Notes: generated by a model from the letters alone, not told the origin. Shown: positions 28,139 through 37,861, numbered from the stretch's first letter. The stretch is 64,000 nt of DNA from an uncultured Pelagibacteraceae bacterium (GCA_902574345.1 CACGNF010000002.1:1-64000), one strand, 5' to 3'. Translations and numbers: made by a program.

Positions 28139-29144
28139 TTTGAAAACAGAAAATCTTAAAAAAGAAGTCATTAAAATTTTTAAAAATCACGGATTAAGCA
28201 ATCCTCATGCTGTAATTTCATCAAATGCTTTGATTAATGCTGAGTTAGTTGGTGCTTATGGTCATGGTCTTTCTAGATTAAGAATGTATTGTGAAAGAAT
28301 ATCTAAAAAAGTTATCAATCCAAAACCTAGAATAAAAGTAAAAAAGATATCTCAATCGATTGCTCATATTGATGCTGATAATAGTATCGGCTTTGTTGCA
28401 GCAGATCTTGCAATTAAAAAAGCAATCGAATGTGCGAAAAAAACAGGTATCGGTTTAGTGGCAGTGAAAAATAGTGGTCACTATGGATTGTCTGGTTATT
28501 ACGCTGAGCAAGCAGTTAAAAAAAATTTAATCACTATGATTTATACTAATGCTCCACCTGCAATTGCTCCTTATGGTGCAAAAAAAAGTTTGTTTGGAAC
28601 AAATCCTATATGTTTTGGTTCTCCAACTGGAGCAAGGGTACCTTTTATATTAGATACAGCTATTGCAAAAATTAACAGAGGAAAAATTAGATTTGCAGCT
28701 AGAAATAATCAAAAAATACCAAAAGGTGTTGCATTAGATAAATTTGGCAAACCAACAACAGATGCAAAAAAAGCTCTTTACGGAGTTCAGTTACCTATTG
28801 CTGGTTTTAGAGGTTCTGGTTTGGCGTGGATGGTAGATATTTTGAGTGGTGTTTTAACCGGTGGAAATCATGCAGGTAAAGTTAAGGATCCTTTTGATGA
28901 TTTTTCAGGTCCACAAAATATTGGACATTTGTTTATCACATTTAAAACAAACTTATTTGTCAAGAACTATACTTCAAGAATTAAAAATAATATTAAAACA
29001 ATTAAAAGATTGCCTAAAATTAAAGGAGTAAAAGAGATAATGTATCCTGGTCAAAATAAAGATAAAAGGTTTAAAATGAACTTAAAAAAAGAAATCAAAT
29101 TGTCAAAAATTATTCAAAAAGATTTAATAGATTTAAAAAATTAA
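28125..29144 (+). CDS. Malate/lactate dehydrogenase family 2 (Ldh_2/ComC-type) oxidoreductase
   Basis: 'AELVGAYGHGLSRLRMYCERI', 'VAVKNSGHYGLSGYYAEQAVKKNLI', 'APYGAKKSLFGTNPICFGSP'. Confidence 0.88.
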   Translation: MEKANLKTENLKKEVIKIFKNHGLSNPHAVISSNALINAELVGAYGHGLSRLRMYCERISKKVINPKPRIKVKKISQSIAHIDADNSIGFVAADLAIKKAIECAKKTGIGLVAVKNSGHYGLSGYYAEQAVKKNLITMIYTNAPPAIAPYGAKKSLFGTNPICFGSPTGARVPFILDTAIAKINRGKIRFAARNNQKIPKGVALDKFGKPTTDAKKALYGVQLPIAGFRGSGLAWMVDILSGVLTGGNHAGKVKDPFDDFSGPQNIGHLFITFKTNLFVKNYTSRIKNNIKTIKRLPKIKGVKEIMYPGQNKDKRFKMNLKKEIKLSKIIQKDLIDLKN

Positions 29145-29145
29145 T

Positions 29146-30057
29146 ATGCTTTCCGATAAAGAAATTATTTGTCCTGATAACTTACTTAATGTTGCTCATA
29201 AAAAGAAAGGTGTTAAAGCGGGGATTGTTAATGCCGGAAAACCTTTGCCCATGCAGTCAGTGCAAGATGCTGTTACAGAAAATCTAATTGAACCAATTTT
29301 TATTGGTGATGAAAAAGAAATTAATAAATGCGCCCAGGATCTGAAATGGGATATCTCAAATTATGAGATAATCCATGAGCCTGTTGAGAATAATACAGCG
29401 ACCATTGCTGCAAAACTCGCAAGCGAACAAAAAATTAGAATTATTGTTAAAGGACATATCCATACTGACGTTTTGATGAAAGAAGTTTTGAAAAGAGAAT
29501 ACAATTTACTTGGAAAAACGAGATTAAGCCATATTTGGCATATGACTTTAGGAAAAGAAGACAAACCTTTAATTATTACTGATGGAGCATTAAATGTTTT
29601 ACCTAATGTAAAAACAAAATTACACATTCTCAAAAATGTTATTAATTTTTCAAATAGAATTGGTATTGAAAAACCTAAGGTCGCAATCTTATCTGCTACT
29701 GAGGAAGTTTTAGATAGCGTGCCAAGTTCTAAAGAAGCTGAAGAATTAACTAACTTAGCTAAAAAAGAAAATTTAAATGCTGATGTTTTTGGTCCACTGG
29801 CATTTGATAATAGTATCTCAAAAAAATCTGCCACTATCAAAGGAATACAAAATAGTGTAGCTGGTATGGCTGATGTATTACTGGTTCCAAATGTTGAGAC
29901 TGGGAATGGGTTAGTAAAAATGCTTATATATTTTTGTGGAGCGTGTGCTGCTGGTGTAGTTGTTGGCGGTAAAGTTCCAGTAGTAATAACCAGCCGTTCT
30001 GACGAAGCTCCTGCAAGATTAGCCTCCATTGCTGCAGCCGTTGTTGCTTTAGATTAA
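29146..30057 (+). CDS. Phosphate acetyl/butyryltransferase
   Basis: 'ADVLLVPNVETGNGLVKMLIYFCGACAAGVVVGGKVPVVITSRSDEAPARLASIA'. Confidence 0.92.
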   Translation: MLSDKEIICPDNLLNVAHKKKGVKAGIVNAGKPLPMQSVQDAVTENLIEPIFIGDEKEINKCAQDLKWDISNYEIIHEPVENNTATIAAKLASEQKIRIIVKGHIHTDVLMKEVLKREYNLLGKTRLSHIWHMTLGKEDKPLIITDGALNVLPNVKTKLHILKNVINFSNRIGIEKPKVAILSATEEVLDSVPSSKEAEELTNLAKKENLNADVFGPLAFDNSISKKSATIKGIQNSVAGMADVLLVPNVETGNGLVKMLIYFCGACAAGVVVGGKVPVVITSRSDEAPARLASIAAAVVALD

Positions 30058-30122
30058 TTAATAGATGAAATTAATCTTATTAATCTAAAAGAAAATGTTA
30101 TAATCATTACAAAATTTATTTA

Positions 30123-30839
30123 ATGATTAATTATGATGAACTTTGGACAACTCATCGTTGTCTTGAAATAAAATCTAACAAAAAAAATCAATTATTTAAA
30201 ATTAGAGTTAGACAAGTTAATATTGGTGATAAAATGTGCGATGAGTATATCCTTGAACGGTTTCATTTAAAAAAACAGCATTTAAGAATTTTTTTTGAAG
30301 CAGAATATCCAAGTACAAAAACCTTATTCAAAAATCTAAATTCAAGGGAAAAACTTGAGAGTCAATGGGGAAAAATGGGTCATCGAGCTTATCCAGCAAA
30401 ATATATGAGAAGAATACCAAATTTAATTCTTTTTGAAGTGAATCGAGATGGTTTTGAATTGCCGTTTGATGATAATATTGATGGTAAAAATAAATATTTA
30501 AAGCCTGAGTATTTTCATATCAAAATTTATAGAGATCAAAAAGCTAAAGGAAATCCTTATTATAAAAGAACTTTTAAGGAAATTAAAAATATTTCTCAAG
30601 ATAAATCAGAATTACAATTCAAAGGGATATCTTTTTATAATTACCCAACTTCTGAACAATTTATTATTTTGGGAGGAGCTAAATTATCTGAATTTACTAT
30701 TACTCAAGATTTTGGTGATGAATTTAAAAAATTAGGGTCTGAATTGAAATCTGATTTTAAACAACTGGGTTCTGAAATGAAATCAGATATGAAAGACATA
30801 TTTAGTTCATTTAATATATTCAAAAAAAAACGTAAATAA
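30123..30839 (+). CDS. Hypothetical protein with C-terminal 11-residue tandem repeat
   Basis: 238 aa; 'FKKLGSELKSD FKQLGSEMKSD MKDIF' tail. Confidence 0.7.
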   Translation: MINYDELWTTHRCLEIKSNKKNQLFKIRVRQVNIGDKMCDEYILERFHLKKQHLRIFFEAEYPSTKTLFKNLNSREKLESQWGKMGHRAYPAKYMRRIPNLILFEVNRDGFELPFDDNIDGKNKYLKPEYFHIKIYRDQKAKGNPYYKRTFKEIKNISQDKSELQFKGISFYNYPTSEQFIILGGAKLSEFTITQDFGDEFKKLGSELKSDFKQLGSEMKSDMKDIFSSFNIFKKKRK

Positions 30840-30923
30840 AATATGTTAATTACATGTACGGGTCAAAGATACTGATATCAAAATTTATATTACTAATTTT
30901 TTAAAATTTGCTATTATAATCAT

Positions 30924-31073
30924 ATGAAAAAATTTAAGATAAGAGTTAGAATTGCTGGAGGAAGAATTGTGGATATAGAAATTCAAGCGCCAGATGTTCA
31001 TGCAGCAATGAATATGGCAAAATCTCAATATGGCAATGACAATGTTATGGGTGCGCCAGTAGAAATAAGATAA
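30924..31073 (+). CDS. Small ORF, 49 aa (below ORF-track cutoff)
   Basis: ATG at 30924 to TAA: MKKFKIRVRIAGGRIVDIEIQAPDVHAAMNMAKSQYGNDNVMGAPVEIR; regular alternating-hydrophobic composition. Confidence 0.65.
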   Translation: MKKFKIRVRIAGGRIVDIEIQAPDVHAAMNMAKSQYGNDNVMGAPVEIR

Positions 31074-31118
31074 TAATAAAAGATTAATTGATTAAAACAT
31101 TTTAATTCAAAAATATTA

Positions 31119-32405
31119 ATGACCATAACATATCTTAAAAAATCACCAAAAACATCATCAACAGATGACAATAAAACAACGGGGATTGTTCAAGATTTAT
31201 TAAAAGATATTGAAAGTACAAAAGAGCAAGGTTGTATTGATTTAACCAAAAAATTCGACAAATATGATGGTGAAATCATTGTTTCAAAAGAAAGAATTGA
31301 AGAAATTAAAAAAACTTTAGATCAAAAAACTAAAGATGATATTCAGTTTTCATTTGATCGAGTCAGAAAATTTGCTGAAGCTCAACTAAAAAATTATGGG
31401 CAAGATTTTGAAGTTGAACTTTCCGATGGTTTATATGCAGGTCAAAAATTAGTTCCAGTTAATACAGCAGGTTGTTACATACCTGGAGGAAGATATGCTC
31501 ATATCGCTTCTGCAGTAATGAGTGTGACGACAGCCAAGGTTGCTGGTGTTAAAAATATTATAGCGTGTAGTCCACCAAAAGAAGGGGTTGGTGCACACCC
31601 TACTATTGTCTATACTGCTGATCTTTGTGGTGCAGATGTAATTTTAAACTTAGGTGGTGTGCCTGCGATTGCTGCAATGACTAATGGATTATTTAAAAAC
31701 CCTCCAGCAGACATAATTGTTGGTCCAGGAAATCAGTTTGTTGCTGAAGCAAAAAGAATTTTATATGGCAAGGTAGGTATTGATTTATTTGCAGGTCCAA
31801 CTGAAATTGGAATAATTGCTGATGCAAAAGCTGATCCAGAAATAGTTGCTGTTGATTTAGTAGGCCAAGCGGAACATGGTTATAATTCACCATGTTGGCT
31901 GTATACAACTAGTAAAGAATTAGCTGAGAAAGTTATGAAGAGGGTTCCTGAATTAATTGCAGAATTACCAGAGGTTCCAAGAACTAGCGCAGAGGCAGCT
32001 TGGAGAGATTATGGTGAGGTCATTGTTTGTGATACGGATGAAGAGATTGTGAAAATTAGTGATGAATACGCTCCAGAGCATTTAGAAGTTCAAACAGAAA
32101 ATTTAAAATGGTTTCATGAACGATTAACAAATTACGGATCATTATTTGTCGGTGAAGAAACTACAGTCGCCTATGGAGATAAATGCTCAGGTACAAATCA
32201 TATTTTACCAACTAAAGGAGCTGGTAGATACACTGGTGGTTTATTTGTTGGTAAATTTATTAAAACATTAAGTTTTCAGAGAATGACGAAAGAGTCTACT
32301 GAACTAGTTGGTGCTGCTGCTGCAAGAATATCTAGATACGAAGGAATGGAAGCTCATGCAAGAACTGGTGATGTAAGATTAAAAAAATACGGGTACTCAG
32401 ATTAA
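31119..32405 (+). CDS. Histidinol dehydrogenase superfamily protein, HpsN (sulfopropanediol dehydrogenase)-like
   Basis: 'GCYIPGGRYAHIASAVMSVTTAKVAGVKNIIACSPPKEGVGAHP', 'IVGPGNQFVAEAKRILYGKVGIDLFAGPTE', 'VGQAEHGYNSPCWLYTTS', 'GTNHILPTKGAGRYTGGLFVGKFIK'. Confidence 0.85.
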   Translation: MTITYLKKSPKTSSTDDNKTTGIVQDLLKDIESTKEQGCIDLTKKFDKYDGEIIVSKERIEEIKKTLDQKTKDDIQFSFDRVRKFAEAQLKNYGQDFEVELSDGLYAGQKLVPVNTAGCYIPGGRYAHIASAVMSVTTAKVAGVKNIIACSPPKEGVGAHPTIVYTADLCGADVILNLGGVPAIAAMTNGLFKNPPADIIVGPGNQFVAEAKRILYGKVGIDLFAGPTEIGIIADAKADPEIVAVDLVGQAEHGYNSPCWLYTTSKELAEKVMKRVPELIAELPEVPRTSAEAAWRDYGEVIVCDTDEEIVKISDEYAPEHLEVQTENLKWFHERLTNYGSLFVGEETTVAYGDKCSGTNHILPTKGAGRYTGGLFVGKFIKTLSFQRMTKESTELVGAAAARISRYEGMEAHARTGDVRLKKYGYSD

Positions 32406-33007
32406 AAAAGGTATCCAAACCTTAATCTCGCAGATCTTTTGTGAACTTCCTCAAGATAACGAGACTCTGTATAAAATATATCAAAAGTTGTTTCGTCAAA
32501 ATTTAAGCCTAAGAAGAAATTATCGTTAAAATAATAATCAATTCCCAAACCTCTAGTATAGTAATTATTGATTTTGCTTGGATCGCTGTGGTAAGCAGTC
32601 CATGTGGTATCAATATCACCACCCCCTAAATAGGTAAAAAAATCAAAATCACCAAAATTGTATCCTATCTTAAATTTTGCTTCCTTCATTTTCTCATAAG
32701 TCACACTTCCATTTAATCCTGCAATAGATTGATCTTTACCGATATTTTCCTGAAAATTTGTTTCTGCACCAATAAAAAAGTTATTAAGATAAAAGTTATA
32801 ACCTAAAAAATAACCAAGATTCCTTTTTTCCGAATCAGTTTCTGTATGATAAATTAAAGCATAATCAGGTGATGAAGCTATTGCGCTAAATTTATCAAAA
32901 GATTTATAAATACCTAAATAAAACTTTGTATTTATTCGAGGTAATTCTTTTGTATGTCCTTGAAAAGAAAAAAAAAGAAAAATTAACAAGAATTTAAATA
33001 TTTTCAT
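32402..33007 (-). CDS. Hypothetical outer-membrane beta-barrel-like protein
   Basis: signal peptide, alternating strands, C-terminal 'RLRFGYLF' aromatic end. Confidence 0.65.
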   Translation of the reverse strand: MKIFKFLLIFLFFSFQGHTKELPRINTKFYLGIYKSFDKFSAIASSPDYALIYHTETDSEKRNLGYFLGYNFYLNNFFIGAETNFQENIGKDQSIAGLNGSVTYEKMKEAKFKIGYNFGDFDFFTYLGGGDIDTTWTAYHSDPSKINNYYTRGLGIDYYFNDNFFLGLNFDETTFDIFYTESRYLEEVHKRSARLRFGYLF

Positions 33008-33011
33008 AATT

Positions 33012-33626
33012 TTATAAAAATTTAAATATATCTCTTAAAATGTAAATTGTTATTAAAAACATAAACAAAATAATGAAAATATTTATATATTTCCATATAT
33101 TTCTATCATTCAAATAATTAGAGAAATATTGAGATAAATATCCAATTGAAAAAAAAAATAAAAAAGATGCTGCAGCAGCCCCAATTCCAAAAAAATATTT
33201 CTCTATAATTAAAAGATTTTTAGAAAAATTACCTAAAAAAAATACAGTATCAGAATAAACATGTGGATTTAAAAAAGTAAAACCTAGTGTTTTGAGTATT
33301 ACATTTTTTTTTTCATAAAAATGAGAATTTTGGTTTATTGTTACTTGAGTATTAAAAAATTTTATTTTTGAATAAATAAAGTGAATTAAAAAAATAAGTA
33401 ATAAAATATTAAGTATTAATTCAATTGTTGGGGTAAAATGTTCCGTAAAATAATGAAAAAGAAATATACCTAAAAATATTAAAATAAAATCAGATATAGC
33501 ACAAATTAAACAAACTAAAAAAACATGTTGTTTTTTTAAACCTTGTTCTATGACAAAAACATTTTGTGCACCGATTGCTAATATTAAACTTAATCCTGTT
33601 AAAAAACCTAATAAAGCAAATTCCAT
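33012..33626 (-). CDS. LysE/ArgO family amino acid exporter
   Basis: 'LTGLSLILAIGAQNVFVIEQGLKKQHVFLVCLICAISDFILI'. Confidence 0.9.
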   Translation of the reverse strand: MEFALLGFLTGLSLILAIGAQNVFVIEQGLKKQHVFLVCLICAISDFILIFLGIFLFHYFTEHFTPTIELILNILLLIFLIHFIYSKIKFFNTQVTINQNSHFYEKKNVILKTLGFTFLNPHVYSDTVFFLGNFSKNLLIIEKYFFGIGAAAASFLFFFSIGYLSQYFSNYLNDRNIWKYINIFIILFMFLITIYILRDIFKFL

Positions 33627-33685
33627 AAATTATATATTTGAATTTTTTGAACTTACTTTAAATCTTTAGAAAATAAAAATAATTA

Positions 33686-34147
33686 TCAAGTTTCAGGGAT
33701 AAACAATAAACACAGGCCATTATTACAAAATCTTTTACCGGTAGAGCTTGGACCATCATCAAAAACGTGTCCATGATGGACACCACACTTAGCACAATGA
33801 TATTCAATCCTTTTCATACCAAATGAATAATCTACTTTTGTTTTAAAAGCCCCTGGTAAAGCTTCACTGAATGATGGCCAGCCAGTACCACTATCAAATT
33901 TAGCTTCAGATGAAAATAATTTGTTTCCACAATTTGCACAATGATAAAAGCCTTTTCTTTTTTCTTGGAGCAATTCACTTGTAAATGGTCTTTCGGTACC
34001 TTCATTAAACATAATTTCTTTTTGTTTACTGGTAAGGTTCTGATTAATTATTTTTTTAGTTTCTGAAAGTACAAATTTATATGGATATAAAATCCATGAT
34101 AAACAGGATACACCAATAATTTTTAATAGATTTCTTCTATCGCTCAT
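33686..34147 (-). CDS. msrB: Peptide-methionine (R)-S-oxide reductase, probable exported
   Basis: CxxC pairs 'CANCGNKLF'/'CAKCGVHHGHVFDDGP', catalytic 'RFCNN'; N-terminal 'SDRRNLLKIIGVSCLSW' Tat-like signal. Confidence 0.9.
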   Translation of the reverse strand: MSDRRNLLKIIGVSCLSWILYPYKFVLSETKKIINQNLTSKQKEIMFNEGTERPFTSELLQEKRKGFYHCANCGNKLFSSEAKFDSGTGWPSFSEALPGAFKTKVDYSFGMKRIEYHCAKCGVHHGHVFDDGPSSTGKRFCNNGLCLLFIPET

Positions 34148-34178
34148 TAAAACACACCTGAAAATAATTTAATTAATA

Positions 34179-34589
34179 TTATTCAGAATTTGCTGTTAAT
34201 GTTTTAATTTCTAAAATATTTTCGTTGGGGTCTTTAACAAAGAAGGTTTCTTGCTCATACTTTGTACCTTTAAATCTTAAGTAAGGCTCATCATAGTATT
34301 TTGCACCTTTGTCTTTTAATCTTTGTTTTAAAGTATCAAAATCTTTTCTAGATAAATGAACACCAAAGTGAGGTACTGAAACATTACCCATATCGACATC
34401 GTGTCTTTCATTATCTAATTTATGTTCACTTGCATGAAGTGTTAATTCATTTCCCCAAAAATCAACATCAGCCCACTCTTGAGCAGAATTGTCTAATCTG
34501 CAGCCTAATGTTTCGCTGTAAAATTTTTTTGCTGTCTCTAAATCACCGCATGGTATTGCTAAATGAAAGCAGTTTGTGTTTTTGTACAT
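34179..34589 (-). CDS. VOC (glyoxalase/dioxygenase) family protein
   Basis: 'CFHLAIPCGDLETAKKFYSETLGCRL', 'FFVKDPNENILEIK'. Confidence 0.9.
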   Translation of the reverse strand: MYKNTNCFHLAIPCGDLETAKKFYSETLGCRLDNSAQEWADVDFWGNELTLHASEHKLDNERHDVDMGNVSVPHFGVHLSRKDFDTLKQRLKDKGAKYYDEPYLRFKGTKYEQETFFVKDPNENILEIKTLTANSE

Positions 34590-34661
34590 AATTTCTCCTT
34601 TAAATACTTAACAAAATAACTATATAAGCATTAATTTTTTAAATCAAGTTGGCAAATAATA

Positions 34662-35243
34662 ATGAATGATTTTTTACAATCTATAATAGACAGAGACCCT
34701 GCGGCAAAATCAAAGTTAAGTTTGATTCTTACCTACCCCGGGGTAAAAGCTATTTTTTTTCATAAAATTGCAAATTTTTTTGCAATCGCTAAATTTGATT
34801 TAGTTGCAAGAATCATTTCTCAATTTTCAAGATTCTTAACTGGTATAGAGATTCATCCAAAAGCAAAAATAGGAAAAAATTTATTTATTGATCATGGAAT
34901 GGGTGTTGTAATTGGTGAAACCTCCGAGATAGGAGATAACGTCACGATCTATCACAACGTTACCCTTGGTGGGATTGCTCCAAGTATTAATGCAAATGAT
35001 CAAAGAAATGTTAAAAGACATCCGACATTAGAAGACAATGTAGTTGTTGGATCTGGTGCTCAAATTTTAGGACCAGTTGTAATTGGAAAAAATTCTTTAA
35101 TAGGTGCTAATGCAGTGGTTACTAAAAATGTTTCTGAGAAATCCATCATGGTTGGAATTCCAGCGAAAAGAGTTGGAGATGCCACAAAAGGATTTCAACC
35201 TTATGCGGTTACTGATAAAGATAAAGATAATGACACAAATTAA
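34662..35243 (+). CDS. cysE: Serine O-acetyltransferase
   Basis: Hexapeptide repeats '[44 protein letters not shown]'. Confidence 0.93.
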   Translation: MNDFLQSIIDRDPAAKSKLSLILTYPGVKAIFFHKIANFFAIAKFDLVARIISQFSRFLTGIEIHPKAKIGKNLFIDHGMGVVIGETSEIGDNVTIYHNVTLGGIAPSINANDQRNVKRHPTLEDNVVVGSGAQILGPVVIGKNSLIGANAVVTKNVSEKSIMVGIPAKRVGDATKGFQPYAVTDKDKDNDTN

Positions 35244-36231
35244 AAATAACTTTCTTGAGTCAATTGGAAATACTCCTTTAATTAAATTAAAAGTAGCTTC
35301 TGAAATCACAGGATGTCATATATTTGGTAAAGCAGAATATCTTAATCCCGGTGGATCGGTTAAAGATAGAGCTGCTCTTGCTTTAATTAAAGATGCTCAA
35401 GAAAAGAAATTAATTTCAGAGGGTGGAATTGTAGTTGAAGGCACTGCTGGTAATACTGGAATTGGTTTATGTCTTTTAGGAAATTCTTTAGGTTATAAAA
35501 CAATTATTGTGATGAATGATAATCAAACACAAGAAAAAAAAGATACTTTAAAAAACATTGGTGCAGATCTTAGGTTGGTGCCACCCAAGCCATATAAAGA
35601 TGATGGCAATTATGTAAAAGTTGCAGGGCGTCTTGCCGAAGAATTAAAAAGTACAAATAACAATGGTGTAGTTTGGGCAAATCAATTTGATAACACTGCC
35701 AATGCAAAAGGTCACTATGAAACCACAGGACCAGAAATCTGGGAACAAACTGATGGTAAGGTTGATGGTTTTGTTTGTGCTTCTGGAACAGGTGGAACTA
35801 TAGGTGGTGTAAGTAAATTTTTAAAAGAAAAAAATAAAGATATCAAAATTTATTTATCTGATCCGACAGGTTCTGCTCTTTATAATTTTATTACGAATGG
35901 TGAATTAAAAGCTGAAGGAGGATCAATTACTGAGGGAATTGGTTCAAGTCGAGTAACTAAAAATTTTGCTGAAGCAAAAATTGATGGAGCTTATTCAATT
36001 AGTGATGAGGAGTCCTTACCGATACTTTATGATTTAATTCAAAATGAGGGTTTAAGTTTAGGAACCAGCTGTGGAGTAAATATTGCAGGTGCAATTAGAC
36101 TTGGAAAAGAACTTGGCCCAGGAAAAACTATTGTAACTATTCTTTGTGATAAGTCCGATAAATACAACTCAAAGATGTTTAATAAATCTTTTTTAAAGGA
36201 AAAAAACCTTCCAATACCTAGCTGGTTATAA
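35230..36231 (+). CDS. cysK: Cysteine synthase family PLP enzyme
   Basis: Start revised to ATG 35230 ([21 protein letters not shown]); '[13 protein letters not shown]'; overlaps cysE by 14 nt. Confidence 0.92.
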   Translation: MTQIKNNFLESIGNTPLIKLKVASEITGCHIFGKAEYLNPGGSVKDRAALALIKDAQEKKLISEGGIVVEGTAGNTGIGLCLLGNSLGYKTIIVMNDNQTQEKKDTLKNIGADLRLVPPKPYKDDGNYVKVAGRLAEELKSTNNNGVVWANQFDNTANAKGHYETTGPEIWEQTDGKVDGFVCASGTGGTIGGVSKFLKEKNKDIKIYLSDPTGSALYNFITNGELKAEGGSITEGIGSSRVTKNFAEAKIDGAYSISDEESLPILYDLIQNEGLSLGTSCGVNIAGAIRLGKELGPGKTIVTILCDKSDKYNSKMFNKSFLKEKNLPIPSWL

Positions 36232-36246
36232 TATCGCATATCAGCC

Positions 36247-36271
36247 ATGTAACAAAACAGTTACATTTTTA
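36247..36271 (+). terminator. Probable intrinsic terminator after cysK
   Basis: ATGTAAC-aaaaca-GTTACAT followed by TTTT. Confidence 0.55.
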
Positions 36272-36299
36272 GAATAATATTAATTAACATCGAGGGGTC

Positions 36300-36674
36300 A
36301 TGAAAAAATATATAGCAGTAATATTATCTTTTTTAATCTTTACTTCTGCTCATGCGGGTATGAGTAAGGATGATAAATCTAAAGCCTGGGATTGTATTGG
36401 GATTTATATGGCAAATTACTTTTTACCATCTGGTGAAAAATTTGAATATGGGATGAAAGAAAAATCCATTTCAACAGTAAAAGTCCTAAAAGCCTACGCT
36501 CTTGAAATTGGTATCCCTGAAAAAGAATGGGATGAAGGAGTTAATAAAGCAGTTGATAAGCATTATGGCTCAAAATACGACAAAGCTAAAACTGAAAAAT
36601 GTCATACGTTTGTTGAAGCTTTAGTTCCTAATGGAGCTGAAAGAGTTAAAAAAGTAGTTCAAACTTTATATTAG
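36300..36674 (+). CDS. Small secreted hypothetical protein
   Basis: 124 aa, signal peptide 'MKKYIAVILSFLIFTSAHA'. Confidence 0.7.
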   Translation: MKKYIAVILSFLIFTSAHAGMSKDDKSKAWDCIGIYMANYFLPSGEKFEYGMKEKSISTVKVLKAYALEIGIPEKEWDEGVNKAVDKHYGSKYDKAKTEKCHTFVEALVPNGAERVKKVVQTLY

Positions 36675-36695
36675 ATAATAAGTAAGGAGAAAAAA

Positions 36696-36986
36696 ATGGA
36701 AAAAGAAATGTTAGTACATCTTAAGCTTAAAGAGGGTAAATTAGAAACTTTCATGGGTTGGATGCAATCAGATGAAGGGATGAGTGTTAGAAAAAGTGTT
36801 GCCTATCCGGAAAAAACTGTTGGCGCTATGATTCCAGATAAAAGTGGAATGTTATTTAAAGTAAATGTTCATAATGAAGCTGGAATGAAGGAATTTGTAA
36901 CTGGAAATAATCCTACTGCAAAGGCTATTTACGCAGAATGTGTAGAAAGTGCTCAGTTATTTGAATTATCTAAAGTTGATTTATAA
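36696..36986 (+). CDS. Small hypothetical protein, ABM/dimeric alpha-beta barrel-like
   Basis: 96 aa preceded by AAGGAG; 'MLVHLKLKEGKLETFMGWM...' fold impression only. Confidence 0.65.
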   Translation: MEKEMLVHLKLKEGKLETFMGWMQSDEGMSVRKSVAYPEKTVGAMIPDKSGMLFKVNVHNEAGMKEFVTGNNPTAKAIYAECVESAQLFELSKVDL

Positions 36987-36996
36987 AGGAGAAAAA

Positions 36997-37203
36997 ATGC
37001 AAAAAATAATATTAACACTTTGTTTGGTCTTATTTGTTAGCTCAGCATACGCAGGTTCATGTCCAATGTTAGCTAAAAATATTGAAGATAAGATTAAAAA
37101 AGCTCAAGAACTTAAAGATCAAGGTATGGATGCTCATAAAGCTGGTGATCATGCTAAATCTGAAAAAATTTTAAATGAAGCTCTTGCTCTTTTTAAAAGT
37201 TAA
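36997..37203 (+). CDS. Small secreted hypothetical protein
   Basis: Start revised to ATG 36997 after AAAGGAG; signal peptide 'MQKIILTLCLVLFVSSAYAG', 68 aa. Confidence 0.7.
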   Translation: MQKIILTLCLVLFVSSAYAGSCPMLAKNIEDKIKKAQELKDQGMDAHKAGDHAKSEKILNEALALFKS

Positions 37204-37218
37204 ATAGAAAGGAAAAAA

Positions 37219-37509
37219 ATGAAAAACTATATAGTCACACACACATTTAAATCAAAAGAAGCAAAAGCTAAAATGATAGAAGTTACTGGTTCAATGTCTA
37301 TGGAAGATATGACGAAGGCAATGACAAGTGATAATGCAAAGTGTCAAATGAGCTGGAATACACCTGGTGACAATTTAACAATGTATTGTTGGTGGAAAGG
37401 TACTGATCCAGATGCAATTAATAAACAATTAGAATCTATGAACGATTTCTATGAACCTCATAAATTTGTTGAGTGTACTGATGATGTTATAGATTTTAAT
37501 GCTAAATAA
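37219..37509 (+). CDS. Small hypothetical protein
   Basis: 96 aa 'MKNYIVTHTFKSKEAKAKMIEVTGSM...', preceded by AAAGGAA. Confidence 0.65.
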   Translation: MKNYIVTHTFKSKEAKAKMIEVTGSMSMEDMTKAMTSDNAKCQMSWNTPGDNLTMYCWWKGTDPDAINKQLESMNDFYEPHKFVECTDDVIDFNAK

Positions 37510-37543
37510 AAACGCCTAAATTTTTACCAAGTGAGGAAAAACA

Positions 37544-37861
37544 ATGAAGGTAATTTATACTAGAACAATGAGAGTAAAAGATGATGGCCTAGGAAAAGCA
37601 ATGGAAATAGGAAAAGGCTTAGCGGCAGTTAGAAAAAAACATTATCCTAACCATAATGTCTATTTTTCTTTTCAAATGGGTGGGGATCCAAGAACAATAA
37701 GAGAAACTTTAATTGGAACTATGTTTGAAGGTGATAATGAAGCTGACGCTAACATGTCGGCAGATCCTGAATATATAAAACTTTTAGATCAATTAAAAGA
37801 AGTCGCCATAGAAGGAACTATAAAGGACGAGATTAGACCAATATTTAGTGAAGGAGACTAA
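37544..37861 (+). CDS. Small hypothetical protein, ABM-like
   Basis: 105 aa 'MKVIYTRTMRVKDDGLGKAMEIGKGLAAVRKKHYPNHNVYFSFQMGGDPRTI'. Confidence 0.65.
   Translation: MKVIYTRTMRVKDDGLGKAMEIGKGLAAVRKKHYPNHNVYFSFQMGGDPRTIRETLIGTMFEGDNEADANMSADPEYIKLLDQLKEVAIEGTIKDEIRPIFSEGD

Noticed and set aside
29361-30029. 222-aa minus-strand ORF
   Set aside because: Long, but fully antisense to the well-matched phosphate acetyltransferase; composition fits a shadow ORF.
31119-32405. Plain annotation as histidinol dehydrogenase for histidine biosynthesis
   Set aside because: Motifs (GPGNQFVAEAKR, QAEHGYNSPCWL, GTNHILPTKGAGRYTGGL) and sulfonate neighbours fit the HpsN-like branch better; final call needs a tree.
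35104-35229. N-terminal extension of cysK in the ORF track
   Set aside because: Overlaps cysE out of frame; [20 protein letters not shown] at 35230 is the canonical start.
35097-35309. 70-aa minus-strand ORF over the cysE/cysK junction
   Set aside because: Antisense to two confident genes.
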